Below, piece by piece: positions 26,331 to 38,406 of a stretch of DNA of 41,566 nt (the first letter of the stretch is position 1; each line of letters starts with the position of its first letter). The translations under genes were made by a program, and so were the position numbers. The stretch is from Inquilinus limosus (GTDB taxonomy: Bacteria; Pseudomonadota; Alphaproteobacteria; DSM-16000; Inquilinaceae), in the NCBI RefSeq assembly GCF_002195995.1, contig NZ_NHON01000051.1, positions 2,855-44,420 of the forward strand, read 5' to 3'. The notes beneath the pieces are model-generated. The model saw nothing but the letters and a program-made list of their open reading frames with translations. It made no database searches and was not told the DNA's origin.

Positions 26331-26747
26331 TCAACTCCCGACCGCTGAGGTCGGAGAGATCAGAATCACAGTCGGAAAGTAGGTCCGATAGCGCTCCACA
26401 TCGCGGGTGAGGATCGGCAACCGGCTGACCTCCGCTTGGCTGCCGATGAAGAAATCGGGCAGAATCCGATCCCGCTTTCCGCCGGCCTTGCGGTATTCCG
26501 CGAATGCCTTCCCGGCGCGGAACAGCGCCGGGCGCGTCATCGGCAAGACATCCAAGCCCGCCCCATCGACGAAAGTGTCGAGCTCATCGATCCGAGGGTA
26601 GCGGATGCTTAATTCGGCATAGATGACGTCATTGATCAGAAGCGGCCCACGCTCGGCCGCAGCCTCGAGTTGCTCAAGCGACCACTTCGCCCAGGCGGGA
26701 TCTCCGGTCACGATGTCGAGCAGGACGTTGGTATCGACCAGCGTCAT
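26331..26747 (-). CDS. PIN-domain toxin (VapC-like)
   Basis: A 138-residue PIN ribonuclease. The acidic site residues D5 (LVDTN), E45 (AELS), D98 (LPDFF) and D116 (TRDVERY) are all present, so it should be active with Mg2+ or Mn2+. VapC toxins cut tRNA or rRNA and halt translation. It overlaps its upstream antitoxin by four bases. The family is large and the target RNA is not predictable here. Confidence 0.9.
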   Translation of the reverse strand: MTLVDTNVLLDIVTGDPAWAKWSLEQLEAAAERGPLLINDVIYAELSIRYPRIDELDTFVDGAGLDVLPMTRPALFRAGKAFAEYRKAGGKRDRILPDFFIGSQAEVSRLPILTRDVERYRTYFPTVILISPTSAVGS

Positions 26748-27016
26748 TCATCGCCGCGCGTAAGCGCCATGATCTCGTCTGTCGTCGGGCCAGGCCCGGC
26801 ATGCCCGAGAAACTCGGCGAACCGACGTCTCGGGCGCCTCTCCTCGACCACTCCGATAACGCGGCCTCGGGCGTCCTTCAGCCGCACCGTCCAATTCCCG
26901 TCGCGCGTCCGAACGAACTCCATCTTCGTTCCCGGCCGAATATGGAGTTGATCCCGCACGGACTTGGGAATGGTGACGCGGCCGCCCGGCCCCACCGTTG
27001 CTTCAGCTGTGCTCAT
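26744..27016 (-). CDS. AbrB/MazE-type antitoxin (VapB-like)
   Basis: A 90-residue swapped-hairpin antitoxin. [20 protein letters not shown] is the AbrB/SpoVT DNA-binding segment. The C-terminal half, with [19 protein letters not shown], would mask the PIN active site. The ATG at 27016 matches the family start; a further upstream ATG at 27079 would add an unmatched 21 residues. It is the first gene of the pair. Confidence 0.85.
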   Translation of the reverse strand: MSTAEATVGPGGRVTIPKSVRDQLHIRPGTKMEFVRTRDGNWTVRLKDARGRVIGVVEERRPRRRFAEFLGHAGPGPTTDEIMALTRGDE

Positions 27017-27103
27017 GTGACGTCCATCGAACGATCGGCCTATAGGGTGCCGCACCTGGACAGAAGATATCATGCGCATATGCCGATGGCGCCAGGGGTC
27101 GTC

Positions 27104-28915
27104 TTAGAAGATCGACGCCCCCGCATCCGCCCGGCCGGCGGCGTGGCGGAAGGCGGCGAACAGCTCGCGGCCGACGCCGACATGCGACGGGGCGAGATCG
27201 GCCGTGGCGTCCTCGCGCGCGGCCCATTCCTCGGCGTCGATGTCGCGGATCTCGAGCCGGCCGGTGACCGCGTCGATGCGCAGGATGTCGCCGTCGCGCA
27301 GCTTGGCGATCGGGCCGCCGACCGCCGCCTCGGGTGTCACATGGATCGCCGCCGGCACCTTGCCCGAGGCGCCGGACAGGCGGCCGTCGGTGACCAGCGC
27401 CACCTTGCGGCCGCGGTCCTGCAGCGCGCCGAGCGGCGGCATCAGCTTGTGCAGCTCCGGCATGCCGTTGGCCTTCGGGCCCTGGAACCGCACCACGGCG
27501 ATGAAGTCATGGTCCAGCGCCCCGGCGCGGAACGCCGCCTGCAGCTCCTCCTGCGAATGGAAGATCTTCGCCGGCGCCTCGATCACATGCCGCTCCGGCG
27601 CCACGGCCGAGGTCTTGATCACCGCCCGGCCCAGATCGCCGTCCAGCACCCGTAGCCCGCCGGTGGCCTGGAACGGCTCGGCCGCGCCGCGCAGCACCGC
27701 GGTGTCGCCGCTGGCCGTGGCCGCATCGCGCCACGCGACCTCGCCCTTGTCGTCCAGGCCGGGCTCGACCAGGTAGCGGTCCAGCCCGCCGCCCCAGATG
27801 GTGGCGACGTCGCCATGCAGCAGCCCGGCGCCCAGCAGCTCGCGGATCAGGTAGCCGGTGCCGCCCGCGGCGTGGAAATGGTTCACATCCGCCTTGCCGT
27901 TCGGGTAGACGCGGCACAGCAGCGGCACGGCCTCGGCCAGGTCGGAGAAATCGTCCCAGGTCAGGGTGATGCCGGCGGCTGCGGCCATGGCGATCAGGTG
28001 CATGGTGTGGTTGGTCGACCCGCCGGTGGCGTGCAGCGCCACCACGCCGTTGACCACCGCCCGCTCATCCATCAGCCGGCCGACCGGCATGAATTCGTTG
28101 CCCAGCGCGGTAATCGCCAGCGCCCGCTTCGCCGCCTCCAGCGTCAGCGCGTCGCGCAGCGGCGTGTTCGGGTTGACGAAGGAGGAGCCCGGCAGGTGCA
28201 GGCCCATCACCTCCATCAGCATCTGGTTGGTGTTGGCGGTGCCATAGAAGGTGCAGGTGCCCGGCCCGTGATAGGATTTGGCCTCGGCCTCCAAGAGCGC
28301 GTCGCGGCCGACCTTGCCCTCGGCATAGAGCTGCCGGGCCTTGGCCTTCTCGTCATTCGGCAGGCCCGACGGCATCGGCCCGGCCGGGATGAACACCGCC
28401 GGCAGGTGGCCGAAGGACAAGGCGCCGATCACCAGCCCCGGCACGATCTTGTCGCAGACGCCGAGGAACACGGCGGCGTCGAACATCTGGTGCGACAGGG
28501 CGACCGCGGTGGAGAGGGCGATGACGTCGCGCGAGAACAGCGACAGCTCCATCCCCGCCTCGCCCTGGGTGACGCCGTCGCACATCGCCGGCACGCCGCC
28601 GGCCACCTGGGCGGTGCCGCCGACAGCCCGCGCCGCCTGGCGGATCAGGTCGGGATAGCGCTCGAAGGGCTGATGCGCCGACAGCATGTCGTTGTAGGAG
28701 GTGACGATGGCCAGGTTCGGCCCCTCGCCCTCGCGCAGCGCGCCCTTGTCGATGCCGCAGGCGGCGAAGCCATGGGCGAAGTTGGCGCAGCCCAGGCGCC
28801 GGCGGGCCGGCCCCTGCTCCGCCGCCTTGGCGATGCGGTCGAGATAGGCGGACCGGGCGTCATGGCTGCGCCGCGCGATCCGCTCGGTCACCTCGGCAAT
28901 GCGGGCTTGCACCAT
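27104..28915 (-). CDS. edd: phosphogluconate dehydratase (Entner-Doudoroff)
   Basis: The 603-residue enzyme converts 6-phosphogluconate to KDPG. It belongs to the IlvD/Edd iron-sulfur dehydratases. The cluster cysteines lie in [16 protein letters not shown] and [10 protein letters not shown], and [13 protein letters not shown] and [17 protein letters not shown] are conserved loops. Length equals E. coli Edd. The ATG at 28915 has AAGGAG nine bases upstream; an earlier in-frame ATG has none. It is third in the zwf-pgl-edd set but separated from pgl by 142 bases with a palindrome, so it may have its own promoter. The KDPG aldolase gene is not in the window. Confidence 0.95.
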   Translation of the reverse strand: MVQARIAEVTERIARRSHDARSAYLDRIAKAAEQGPARRRLGCANFAHGFAACGIDKGALREGEGPNLAIVTSYNDMLSAHQPFERYPDLIRQAARAVGGTAQVAGGVPAMCDGVTQGEAGMELSLFSRDVIALSTAVALSHQMFDAAVFLGVCDKIVPGLVIGALSFGHLPAVFIPAGPMPSGLPNDEKAKARQLYAEGKVGRDALLEAEAKSYHGPGTCTFYGTANTNQMLMEVMGLHLPGSSFVNPNTPLRDALTLEAAKRALAITALGNEFMPVGRLMDERAVVNGVVALHATGGSTNHTMHLIAMAAAAGITLTWDDFSDLAEAVPLLCRVYPNGKADVNHFHAAGGTGYLIRELLGAGLLHGDVATIWGGGLDRYLVEPGLDDKGEVAWRDAATASGDTAVLRGAAEPFQATGGLRVLDGDLGRAVIKTSAVAPERHVIEAPAKIFHSQEELQAAFRAGALDHDFIAVVRFQGPKANGMPELHKLMPPLGALQDRGRKVALVTDGRLSGASGKVPAAIHVTPEAAVGGPIAKLRDGDILRIDAVTGRLEIRDIDAEEWAAREDATADLAPSHVGVGRELFAAFRHAAGRADAGASIF

Positions 28916-28975
28916 CGGGCTGGCTCCTTGGCTCACTGTCTCGCCCCGACCGGGCCAGACAGCATCCTCCGACCC

Positions 28976-28992
28976 GATCATGCATCATGATC
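28976..28992. promoter_or_regulatory. palindrome in the edd upstream region
   Basis: GATCATG-cat-CATGATC has perfect 7-bp arms and a 3-base spacer. It lies 61 bases upstream of the edd start, next to an AT-rich run (29000-29030) unusual in this window. It does not match the known HexR operator. It is the best candidate operator for separate edd control. Confidence 0.5.
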
Positions 28993-29057
28993 AATACGTT
29001 ATCGAACTTATTTGAAGTTTCTTGTTAACCCTGGACACTGTGCGTCAGACGCGCGCG

Positions 29058-29750
29058 TCACGGGCACCAGAAGATCTCGACCGGGCGGCGGGTCAGCACG
29101 GCGCGGATCGGCATCGCCTCCGCCGGGCCGCTGACCAGGGCCGCCTCCAGCACGCGCTGCTTCCCGGCCCCCTCGATATGAAGGCACAGAGTGTCGGCCG
29201 CCAGCAAGACCGGCAGCGTCAGGGTGATGCGCGGCTCGCCTGCCGCCGGCGCCCGCATGGTCTCCAAGAGCTGCCCCGAGGCCGGGTCCAGCGCCTGCGC
29301 CAGCCGGTCGCCGCCGGGGAAGAAGGAGGCGGTGTGGCCGTCATCGCCCATGCCCAGGATCGCCACGGCGAAGGGCTGGGCCAGGGCGGCGATGCGCGCC
29401 GTCACCTGCGCCATCCCGTCCTCGGGCGTCGGCACGTCGATGTGCAGCGGCACGAAATGCGCGGCCGCGGCCGGGCCCTGCAGCAGGTGCTGCCGGACCA
29501 GGGCGGCGTTGGAACGGTCGGAGTCCTCGCCCACCCAGCGCTCATCCACCAGGGTGACGTCGACCCGCGACCACTCCACCGGCTTCTGCGACAGCGCCTC
29601 GAAGAACCGGGTCGGGGTGCGCCCGCCGGAGACGGCGAGCGCGGCCCGGTCGGAGCGCGAGAGCCGCGCCGTCAGCGCGTCGGCGACATGCCCGGCGAGG
29701 GCATCGGCGAGCGCCTCCTTGGTCGGGAAGTCGTGACGCGCGATCGGCAT
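29058..29750 (-). CDS. pgl: 6-phosphogluconolactonase
   Basis: The 230-residue enzyme hydrolyses 6-phosphogluconolactone to 6-phosphogluconate. Family marks are LAVSGGRTP, DERWVGEDSDRSN (substrate loop) and LGMGDDGHTASFFPG. It starts three bases after the zwf stop and is certainly co-transcribed. It closes the oxidative step between Zwf and Edd. It is soluble and full length. Confidence 0.94.
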   Translation of the reverse strand: MPIARHDFPTKEALADALAGHVADALTARLSRSDRAALAVSGGRTPTRFFEALSQKPVEWSRVDVTLVDERWVGEDSDRSNAALVRQHLLQGPAAAAHFVPLHIDVPTPEDGMAQVTARIAALAQPFAVAILGMGDDGHTASFFPGGDRLAQALDPASGQLLETMRAPAAGEPRITLTLPVLLAADTLCLHIEGAGKQRVLEAALVSGPAEAMPIRAVLTRRPVEIFWCP

Positions 29751-29753
29751 GGC

Positions 29754-31232
29754 TCAGTCCTCGTCCTCGTGCCAGGTGCGGCCGTCGCGCTCGATCAGGG
29801 CGATCGCGGCGGACGGGCCCCAGGTGCCGGCGGTGTAGGGCTTCGGCGGCTCCTTCGAGGCCTTCCAGGCCTCGATGATCGGGTCGACCCAGGTCCAGGC
29901 CTGCTCGACCACGTCGCGGCGCATGAACAGGCTCTGGTTGCCGCGCACGACATCCATCACCAGCCGCTCATAGGCGTCCGGGTTGCGGACGTTGAAGGCC
30001 TTGGCGAAGCTCATGTCGAGCGGCACATGCTGCAGCCGCATGCCGCCCGGCCCCGGATCCTTGATCATCAGCCACAGCTTCACGCCCTCGTCGGGCTGCA
30101 GCCGGATCACCAGGTGGTTCTGCGAGATCACGCCGGCCGATTCGTCGAACACCGAATGCGGGATGGCGCGGAAGGTGACCACGATCTCCGACATCCGCGC
30201 CGCCAGCCGCTTGCCGGTGCGCAGGTAGAACGGGACGTTGGCCCAGCGCCAGTTGTCGATCTGCGCCTTCAGCGCGACGAAGGTCTCGGTGTGGCTGGTG
30301 TTGTCGCCCAGCTCTTCGAGATAGCCCGGCACGGCGCCGCCGGCCGAGGCGCCGGCGCGATACTGGCCGCGCACGGTCGTGGTGTTCACCATGCCGTCGG
30401 TGATCGGCTTCAGCGCCTTCAGCACCTTCAGCTTCTCGTCGCTCAGCGCCGCGGCCTCCATCGAGGTCGGCGGCTCCATGGCGACGAGGCAGAGCAGCTG
30501 CAGGATGTGGTTCTGCACCATGTCGCGCAGCGCGCCGGCGCCGTCATAGTAGCCGGCGCGGCCCTCGACCCCGAGGCTCTCGGCCACGGTGATCTGGACA
30601 TGGTCGATATGGGAGGAGTTCCACAGCGGCTCGAACAGGGCGTTGGCGAAGCGCAGCGCCATCAGGTTCTGCACCGTCTCCTTCCCGAGGTAATGGTCGA
30701 TACGGTAGATCGACTCCTCGGGGAAGACGCGGCCGATGGCGTCGTTCAGGGCCCGGGCCGAGTCCAGATCCTTGCCGATCGGCTTCTCGACCACGACGCG
30801 GGCCCGCTCGGTCACCAGGCCGTGCGCGCCGAGCTGGTCGCAGATCTCGCCGAACAGGTCGGGCGAGGTGGCGAGATAGAAGATGCGGATGCGCCCGGCA
30901 TCGTCGCCCAGCGCCTCGCCCAGCCCGTCCCAGCCCTTGCTGGCCGCGACATCGACGGGGACGTAGGACAGCCGGGCCAGGAAGTCGTCCAGAACCGTGC
31001 CGCTCTGCTCCGCCGACGGCACATGCTGCAGGATCGCCTTGCGGGCGAAGTCGCGGAACTCGGCATCCGACATCGGCCGCCGCGACGTGCCGATGATCCT
31101 CGCACCCGGCGGGACCTGCCCGGCCTTGTCGCGCTCGTAGAGCGCCGGCAGCAGCTTGCGCTGGGACAGGTCTCCCGTCGCGCCGAACACGACGATGTCG
31201 AATGGCTCCACGGCGATGATGCGCGCGATCAT
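29754..31232 (-). CDS. zwf: glucose-6-phosphate 1-dehydrogenase
   Basis: The 492-residue enzyme oxidises glucose 6-phosphate to the lactone with NAD(P)+. The dinucleotide motif GATGDL spans 17-22, and RIDHYLGKE (about 173-181) holds the substrate-binding lysine and catalytic histidine. ANVPFYLRTGKRL and NHLVIRLQPDEGV support full length. It is the promoter-proximal gene of the Entner-Doudoroff set. No regulator gene is adjacent; the hairpin at 31340-31378 lies 108 bases upstream. Confidence 0.96.
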   Translation of the reverse strand: MIARIIAVEPFDIVVFGATGDLSQRKLLPALYERDKAGQVPPGARIIGTSRRPMSDAEFRDFARKAILQHVPSAEQSGTVLDDFLARLSYVPVDVAASKGWDGLGEALGDDAGRIRIFYLATSPDLFGEICDQLGAHGLVTERARVVVEKPIGKDLDSARALNDAIGRVFPEESIYRIDHYLGKETVQNLMALRFANALFEPLWNSSHIDHVQITVAESLGVEGRAGYYDGAGALRDMVQNHILQLLCLVAMEPPTSMEAAALSDEKLKVLKALKPITDGMVNTTTVRGQYRAGASAGGAVPGYLEELGDNTSHTETFVALKAQIDNWRWANVPFYLRTGKRLAARMSEIVVTFRAIPHSVFDESAGVISQNHLVIRLQPDEGVKLWLMIKDPGPGGMRLQHVPLDMSFAKAFNVRNPDAYERLVMDVVRGNQSLFMRRDVVEQAWTWVDPIIEAWKASKEPPKPYTAGTWGPSAAIALIERDGRTWHEDED

Positions 31233-31339
31233 GTATCCAACCCTCGGACCAAATCGAGCCGCTGTTATCGGCGGGTCGGGGGCCGAGTGCCAGCGGGAAG
31301 TTGCGATCGAGGGCCGGCCGCACGCATGCGTCGGTTGAG

Positions 31340-31378
31340 TCAGGCGCGGGTGCGGTGCGTTGCCCGCCCCGCGCCTGA
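31340..31378. terminator. strong inverted repeat between clp and zwf
   Basis: Tcaggcgcggg and cccgcgcctga form perfect 11-bp arms with a 17-base loop (31351-31367). On the minus strand it lies between the clp-like stop and the zwf start. No T-run follows, so it is a weak terminator candidate or a leader structure of zwf. Confidence 0.4.
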
Positions 31379-31424
31379 TGAAAAGACAGGCAGATGCCTC
31401 GTTTTCGGCCTCAGCCTCCCCACA

Positions 31425-31514
31425 CCGTCATTGCGAGCGCAGCGAAGCAATCCATCGATCCGCAAGAGCGGAGGCATGGATTGCTTCGTCGGCTTCGCCT
31501 CCTCGCAATGACGG
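31425..31514. repeat. extragenic palindrome, family A, copy 3
   Basis: A 90-bp copy, in the same orientation as 3081-3167, with shared blocks ccgtcattgcgagcgcagcg, gaagcaatcca and tggattgcttcgtcggcttc. It lies 24 bases downstream of the clp-like stop codon. Confidence 0.88.
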
Positions 31515-31537
31515 CGAAGAGTTGATAGGCCGAGACC

Positions 31538-34414
<2,877 letters not shown>

Positions 34415-34630
34415 GATCTCCACTCCGGGTCCGGATCGGCCTTCGCACGAGGCCTGTTGCGGGGGCGGCCCGGCACGAATCCGGGTCGGAAGAGCGTCGA
34501 GGCTGCGCCTTGTTCCCGCCAACGTTTGCCGCCAGACAGGGTTCCGGTGCGGAGGCATCATGCACCGGCCGAAACGCGAATTTAAGCATCGCGACGGCAG
34601 GATCCCGATGTTTGGAGCCGATCGGACGTC

Positions 34631-35056
34631 ATGGCTGTCGCCCAACTTCTCGCCCGGCGCGAACGGCAGCGCCTCGACGATGTCCTGCGTGCCGCCGGCG
34701 CGGTCGAGCGGCTGCTGGCCGAGCTCGACCGGCAGGACCGCGACGACATCGCCGAGAGCGGCCGGCAGTTCACCGTCGCCGACCAGCACGGGCTGCGGCA
34801 GATGCCGGCCTACCTGGCCGGGCTGCGCGCCCGCCGGGCCGCCCGGACGGTGGAGCGGCTGGCCCTGCAGGCGGAGTTGGAGGTGCTGCGCCGGCGCATC
34901 CTGCTGCACCATCGCGAGGCGGAGAAGTTCGAGACCGTCGACGCCGCGGCGCGGGAGCGGGAGCGCAAGGCCCGCCTGGCCGACGAGCAGGCGGAAGCGG
35001 CCGAGCTGGCCATCCTCGGCCTCGTCCTGCGCCAGCGCGACACCGGCCGCGGCTGA
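34631..35056 (+). CDS. coiled-coil protein, FliJ-like
   Basis: A 141-residue, almost entirely helical protein. Charged heptads run through ERQRLDDVLRAAGAVERLL and KFETVDAAARERERKARLAD. This length and pattern match FliJ, the coiled-coil chaperone escort that sits in the FliI ATPase ring of the flagellar export apparatus. Similarity is of pattern only. A truncated fliI lies 3 kb away in the other direction, which supports the idea. It is divergent from the Clp-like gene. It could also be an unrelated coiled-coil protein. Confidence 0.45.
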   Translation: MAVAQLLARRERQRLDDVLRAAGAVERLLAELDRQDRDDIAESGRQFTVADQHGLRQMPAYLAGLRARRAARTVERLALQAELEVLRRRILLHHREAEKFETVDAAARERERKARLADEQAEAAELAILGLVLRQRDTGRG

Positions 35057-35243
35057 CCGGAAAAAAGTCCGCCGACCTCCCCAGCCCTGACACAAAGCCG
35101 CCCTCGTTTCCGCTGCATTCGGGCCGACGCTGCCCTCCAGCGTCACCACCCGCGATGCGCGAAACGGCTGCAGCCGGCGGAGAAGGAGTCACCGCCCTGC
35201 CCCGGCGCCTCGCGGTCCGCCGCGACAGGAAAGGGGACACAGC

Positions 35244-38111
35244 ATGACCGACTACAACGGCACGCCCGGCGACGACATCATCCACGGCTCGCCCGGCAAT
35301 GACGACATCTTCGGCGATGACGGCAACGACCAGCTCTACGGCGAGGCCGGGGTCGACACCATCAATGGCGGCAACGGCGACGACCAGCTGTTCGGCGGCG
35401 ACGGCTCCGATGACATCATCGGTGGGCCCGGCGCCGATGTGCTGCACGGGGATGCCCTCAACGACACGCTGCACGGCGGCACGGGGAACGACACCCTCTA
35501 TGGCGGCGACGGCGACGACACGCTGACCGGTGCGGCGGGTCAGGACAATCTCTACGGCGGCGCCGGCATCGACACCGTCGACTATTTCTACAGCGGCGGC
35601 GGGGTCTGGGTGACCATCGGCGGCCGCGGCCTGTTCGCCGACGCCGCGGGCGACCTGATCGGCGACGATGTCGAGAATATCGGCGGCACGGTCTATGACG
35701 ACACCCTGACCGGCTCGGCCACGAACAACTACCTGTCCGGCAATGACGGCAACGACACCCTCAACGGCGGGGCCGGCGACGATATCCTGAATGGCGGCCA
35801 GGGCGCCGACACCTTCCATGGCGGCGACGGCATCGACACCATCGCCTATTACCGCTTCTGGCAGAGCTACGGCGTCACCGCCACGATCGGCGGCACCGGC
35901 TCCGGCGGCGATGCCCAGGGCGACATCATCGGCGCCGATATCGAGAACATCACCGGCACCGCCTGGGACGACACCTTCACCGGCTCCGCTGCGGCCAACA
36001 CGCTCAAGGGCTTCGCCGGCAACGACGTGCTCCACGGCCTGGGCGGCAACGACTATCTCTGGGGTGAGGCCGGTGACGACGTCCTCTATGGCGGGGACGG
36101 TGACGACTGGCTGATCAGCGGCCAGGGCGCCGATACCTTGAATGGCGGCGCCGGCAAGGACGGTGCCAGCTACATCACCAGCGGCGACGGCGTCACCGTC
36201 ACCCTCGGCGGATCCGTCTCGGGCGGCTATGCCACCGGCGACACCATCGCCGCCGATGTCGAGAGCCTGCAGGGTTCGGATCTGGCCGATGCCCTGACCG
36301 GGAACGGCGGCGCCAATTCGCTCTACGGCGCCGGCGGCAACGACGTGCTGAGCGGAGGCGACGGCGACGACTGGCTCATCGGCGAGGCCGGGGCCGACAC
36401 TCTCCGCGGAGGCAACGGCATTGACGGAGTCAGCTACTTCGACAGCACAGCCGGGGTGACCGTCACGCTCGGCGGCACGGCCACGGGCGGCGACGCGCAG
36501 GGCGACGTGATCGCCGCGGACATCGAATACATCGAGGGCTCGGCCCACAATGATTCCCTGACCGGCTCGGCCGGCGACAACTGGATCTGGGGCCTCGGCG
36601 GCGGCGACATCATCCACGGCGGCGGCGGCAATGACTGGCTTTTCGGCGGCGCCGGGGCGGACAGCCTGGCCGGTGGCGACGGCATCGACCGGGTCAGCTA
36701 TGTCGACAGCGCCGCGGGCGTGACCGCGACGATCGGCGGGGCCGCCGGCAGCGGCGGCGACGCCCAGGGCGACACCATCGGCGCCGATGTCGAGGCCCTG
36801 AACGGGTCGCGGTTCAACGACATCCTCACCGGCTCGGCCGGCGACAACGAGCTCGACGGCGACGACGGCGACGACACGCTCTCGGGCGGCGGCGGCGACG
36901 ACACCCTCAAGGGCTTCAACGGCAACGACACGCTGCGTGGGGGCGACGGCGACGACCTGCTGGTCGGCTATGCCGGCGCCGACAGCCTGTCCGGCGGGGC
37001 CGGTCTCGACACCATCGACTACAGTTCCGGCCCGGCCGCGGTGACGGTGGCGATCGGCGGCACGGGCACCGGCGGCTACGCCCAGGGCGACACCGTCGCC
37101 GCCGACGTCGAGAACATCATCGGATCGGCCTTCAACGACGTGCTGACCGGATCCGCCGCCGCCAACGATCTGCGGGGCGGCAATGGCGACGATCGCCTGG
37201 CCGGGCTGGCCGGCAACGACCGTCTCGATGGCCATTACGGTGACGACGTCCTTCAGGGCGGCGACGGGAATGACGTGCTCGTGGGGTGGTCCGGGGCGGA
37301 CAGCCTGAGCGGCGGCGCCGGCATCGACACCGCCGACTATACCTACAGCAATGGCGGCGTGACCGTGACCCTTGGCGGCACCGGCACGGGCGGCGACGCC
37401 CAGGGCGATACCATCGGCGCCGATGTCGAGAACATCGACGGCTCGCTCTACAACGACACCCTCACCGGTTCGGCCGCGGCCAATGCCCTCAGCGGCGGCG
37501 ACGGCAACGATGTGCTTCGCGGCGGCGCCGGGGCCGACCGGCTCGACGGTGGCGCCGGCACCGACACCGCCAGCTACTTCACCGGGACGGCGGGCGTGTC
37601 GGTCAACCTCGCCACCGGCGCCGGCAGCGGCGGCGACGCCCAGGGCGACACGCTGACCGGGATCGAGACCCTCTCCGGCAGCCAGGGCAACGACAGCCTC
37701 ACCGGCAATGCCGGCGCCAACACCCTGCAGGGCTGGAACGGCAACGACATGCTCACCGGGGCCGGCGGCAAGGACACGCTGACGGGCGGCGCCGGGGCCG
37801 ACCGCTTCGTCTACGCCACGATCGGCGACAGCGTGGTCGGCGCCAATGCCGACCGCATCACCGATTTCAGCCATGCCCAGGGCGACCGCATCGACCTGTC
37901 CGGCATCGATGCCAACACCGGCGTGGCCGGCAACCAGGCCTTCACCTTCATCGGCACCGGCCTGTACACCCACCATGCCGGCGAGCTGCGCTACGCGATC
38001 AATGCCGGCGTCACCACCATCGCCGGCGACGTCAATGGCGACGGCACCTCCGACTTCCACATCACCCTGACCGGCAGCATCGCCCTGGCTGCCGGCGATT
38101 TCGCGCTCTGA
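35244..38111 (+). CDS. RTX calcium-binding repeat protein, secreted by type I system (predicted)
   Basis: A 955-residue acidic protein of nonapeptide GGxGxDxLx repeats. Eight large units recur with starts near 35558, 35823, 36148, 36412, 36673, 36997, 37315 and 37552. Each carries a GVTVTLGGTGTGGDAQGDT strand block followed by ENI-x-GS-x-x-ND-x-LTGSAAAN and nonapeptides. No enzymatic domain is seen. The C-terminal 100 residues, from ADRFVYATIGDS to the AAGDFAL end, match the serralysin-type C-terminal secretion region. There is no Sec signal. It would be exported by an ABC/MFP/TolC system, which is not in the window. GGAAAGGGG precedes the ATG. Confidence 0.92.
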   Translation: MTDYNGTPGDDIIHGSPGNDDIFGDDGNDQLYGEAGVDTINGGNGDDQLFGGDGSDDIIGGPGADVLHGDALNDTLHGGTGNDTLYGGDGDDTLTGAAGQDNLYGGAGIDTVDYFYSGGGVWVTIGGRGLFADAAGDLIGDDVENIGGTVYDDTLTGSATNNYLSGNDGNDTLNGGAGDDILNGGQGADTFHGGDGIDTIAYYRFWQSYGVTATIGGTGSGGDAQGDIIGADIENITGTAWDDTFTGSAAANTLKGFAGNDVLHGLGGNDYLWGEAGDDVLYGGDGDDWLISGQGADTLNGGAGKDGASYITSGDGVTVTLGGSVSGGYATGDTIAADVESLQGSDLADALTGNGGANSLYGAGGNDVLSGGDGDDWLIGEAGADTLRGGNGIDGVSYFDSTAGVTVTLGGTATGGDAQGDVIAADIEYIEGSAHNDSLTGSAGDNWIWGLGGGDIIHGGGGNDWLFGGAGADSLAGGDGIDRVSYVDSAAGVTATIGGAAGSGGDAQGDTIGADVEALNGSRFNDILTGSAGDNELDGDDGDDTLSGGGGDDTLKGFNGNDTLRGGDGDDLLVGYAGADSLSGGAGLDTIDYSSGPAAVTVAIGGTGTGGYAQGDTVAADVENIIGSAFNDVLTGSAAANDLRGGNGDDRLAGLAGNDRLDGHYGDDVLQGGDGNDVLVGWSGADSLSGGAGIDTADYTYSNGGVTVTLGGTGTGGDAQGDTIGADVENIDGSLYNDTLTGSAAANALSGGDGNDVLRGGAGADRLDGGAGTDTASYFTGTAGVSVNLATGAGSGGDAQGDTLTGIETLSGSQGNDSLTGNAGANTLQGWNGNDMLTGAGGKDTLTGGAGADRFVYATIGDSVVGANADRITDFSHAQGDRIDLSGIDANTGVAGNQAFTFIGTGLYTHHAGELRYAINAGVTTIAGDVNGDGTSDFHITLTGSIALAAGDFAL

Positions 38112-38120
38112 CGCGCTGCG

Positions 38121-38378
38121 CTACGCCGGCGGCGTCCCGACGCCGTCGGCGCCCAGCACATGCTCCAGCAGCGCTGCTCCCTCCCCGGCCGGGGTCCGCT
38201 GCTGCCGATCCTGGGCCAGGAACCGCTCCAGCGCCGGCAGCACGCGGATCGCGGCGTCGACATCGGGGTCGGAGCCGGCGGCATAGGCGCCGATGCGGAT
38301 CATCTCCGCCATGCCCTCATGCACCGCCAGCAGCTGCCGGGCGCGGGCGGCGACGGCCACGCGCTTATTCTGAACCTC
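38121..38378 (-). pseudogene. fliI: 5'-truncated fliI (flagellar export ATPase)
   Basis: The frame keeps only about 85 C-terminal residues, including ARQLLAVHEGMAEMIRIGAY, AAGSDPDVDAAIRV and PALERFLAQD, which match the FliI C-terminus. The nucleotide-binding domain, about 350 residues, is missing, and a TAG at 38379-38381 closes the frame upstream. It is convergent with the RTX gene, with stops nine bases apart. The 5' part has been lost by deletion or rearrangement; a complete copy may lie elsewhere. Confidence 0.75.
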
Positions 38379-38406
38379 CTATGGCTGCCACTCGCGCGGG
38401 CACAGC

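Noticed and set aside
29022-31511. An 829-codon plus-strand frame opposite pgl and zwf
   Set aside because: Antisense shadow of two well-identified enzymes.
34415-35149. N-terminal extension of the Clp-like protein by 245 residues
   Set aside because: The extension has no family similarity, would overlap the divergent FliJ-like gene, and the ATG at 34414 has a good ribosome binding site.
34770-38060. A 1096-codon minus-strand frame opposite the RTX gene
   Set aside because: It is repetitive only because the RTX repeats are read backwards; no secretion or domain signal, and no ribosome binding site.
35244-38111. Tandem repeats as a possible CRISPR array
   Set aside because: Repeats are in-frame glycine/aspartate nonapeptide codons with no fixed-length spacers.
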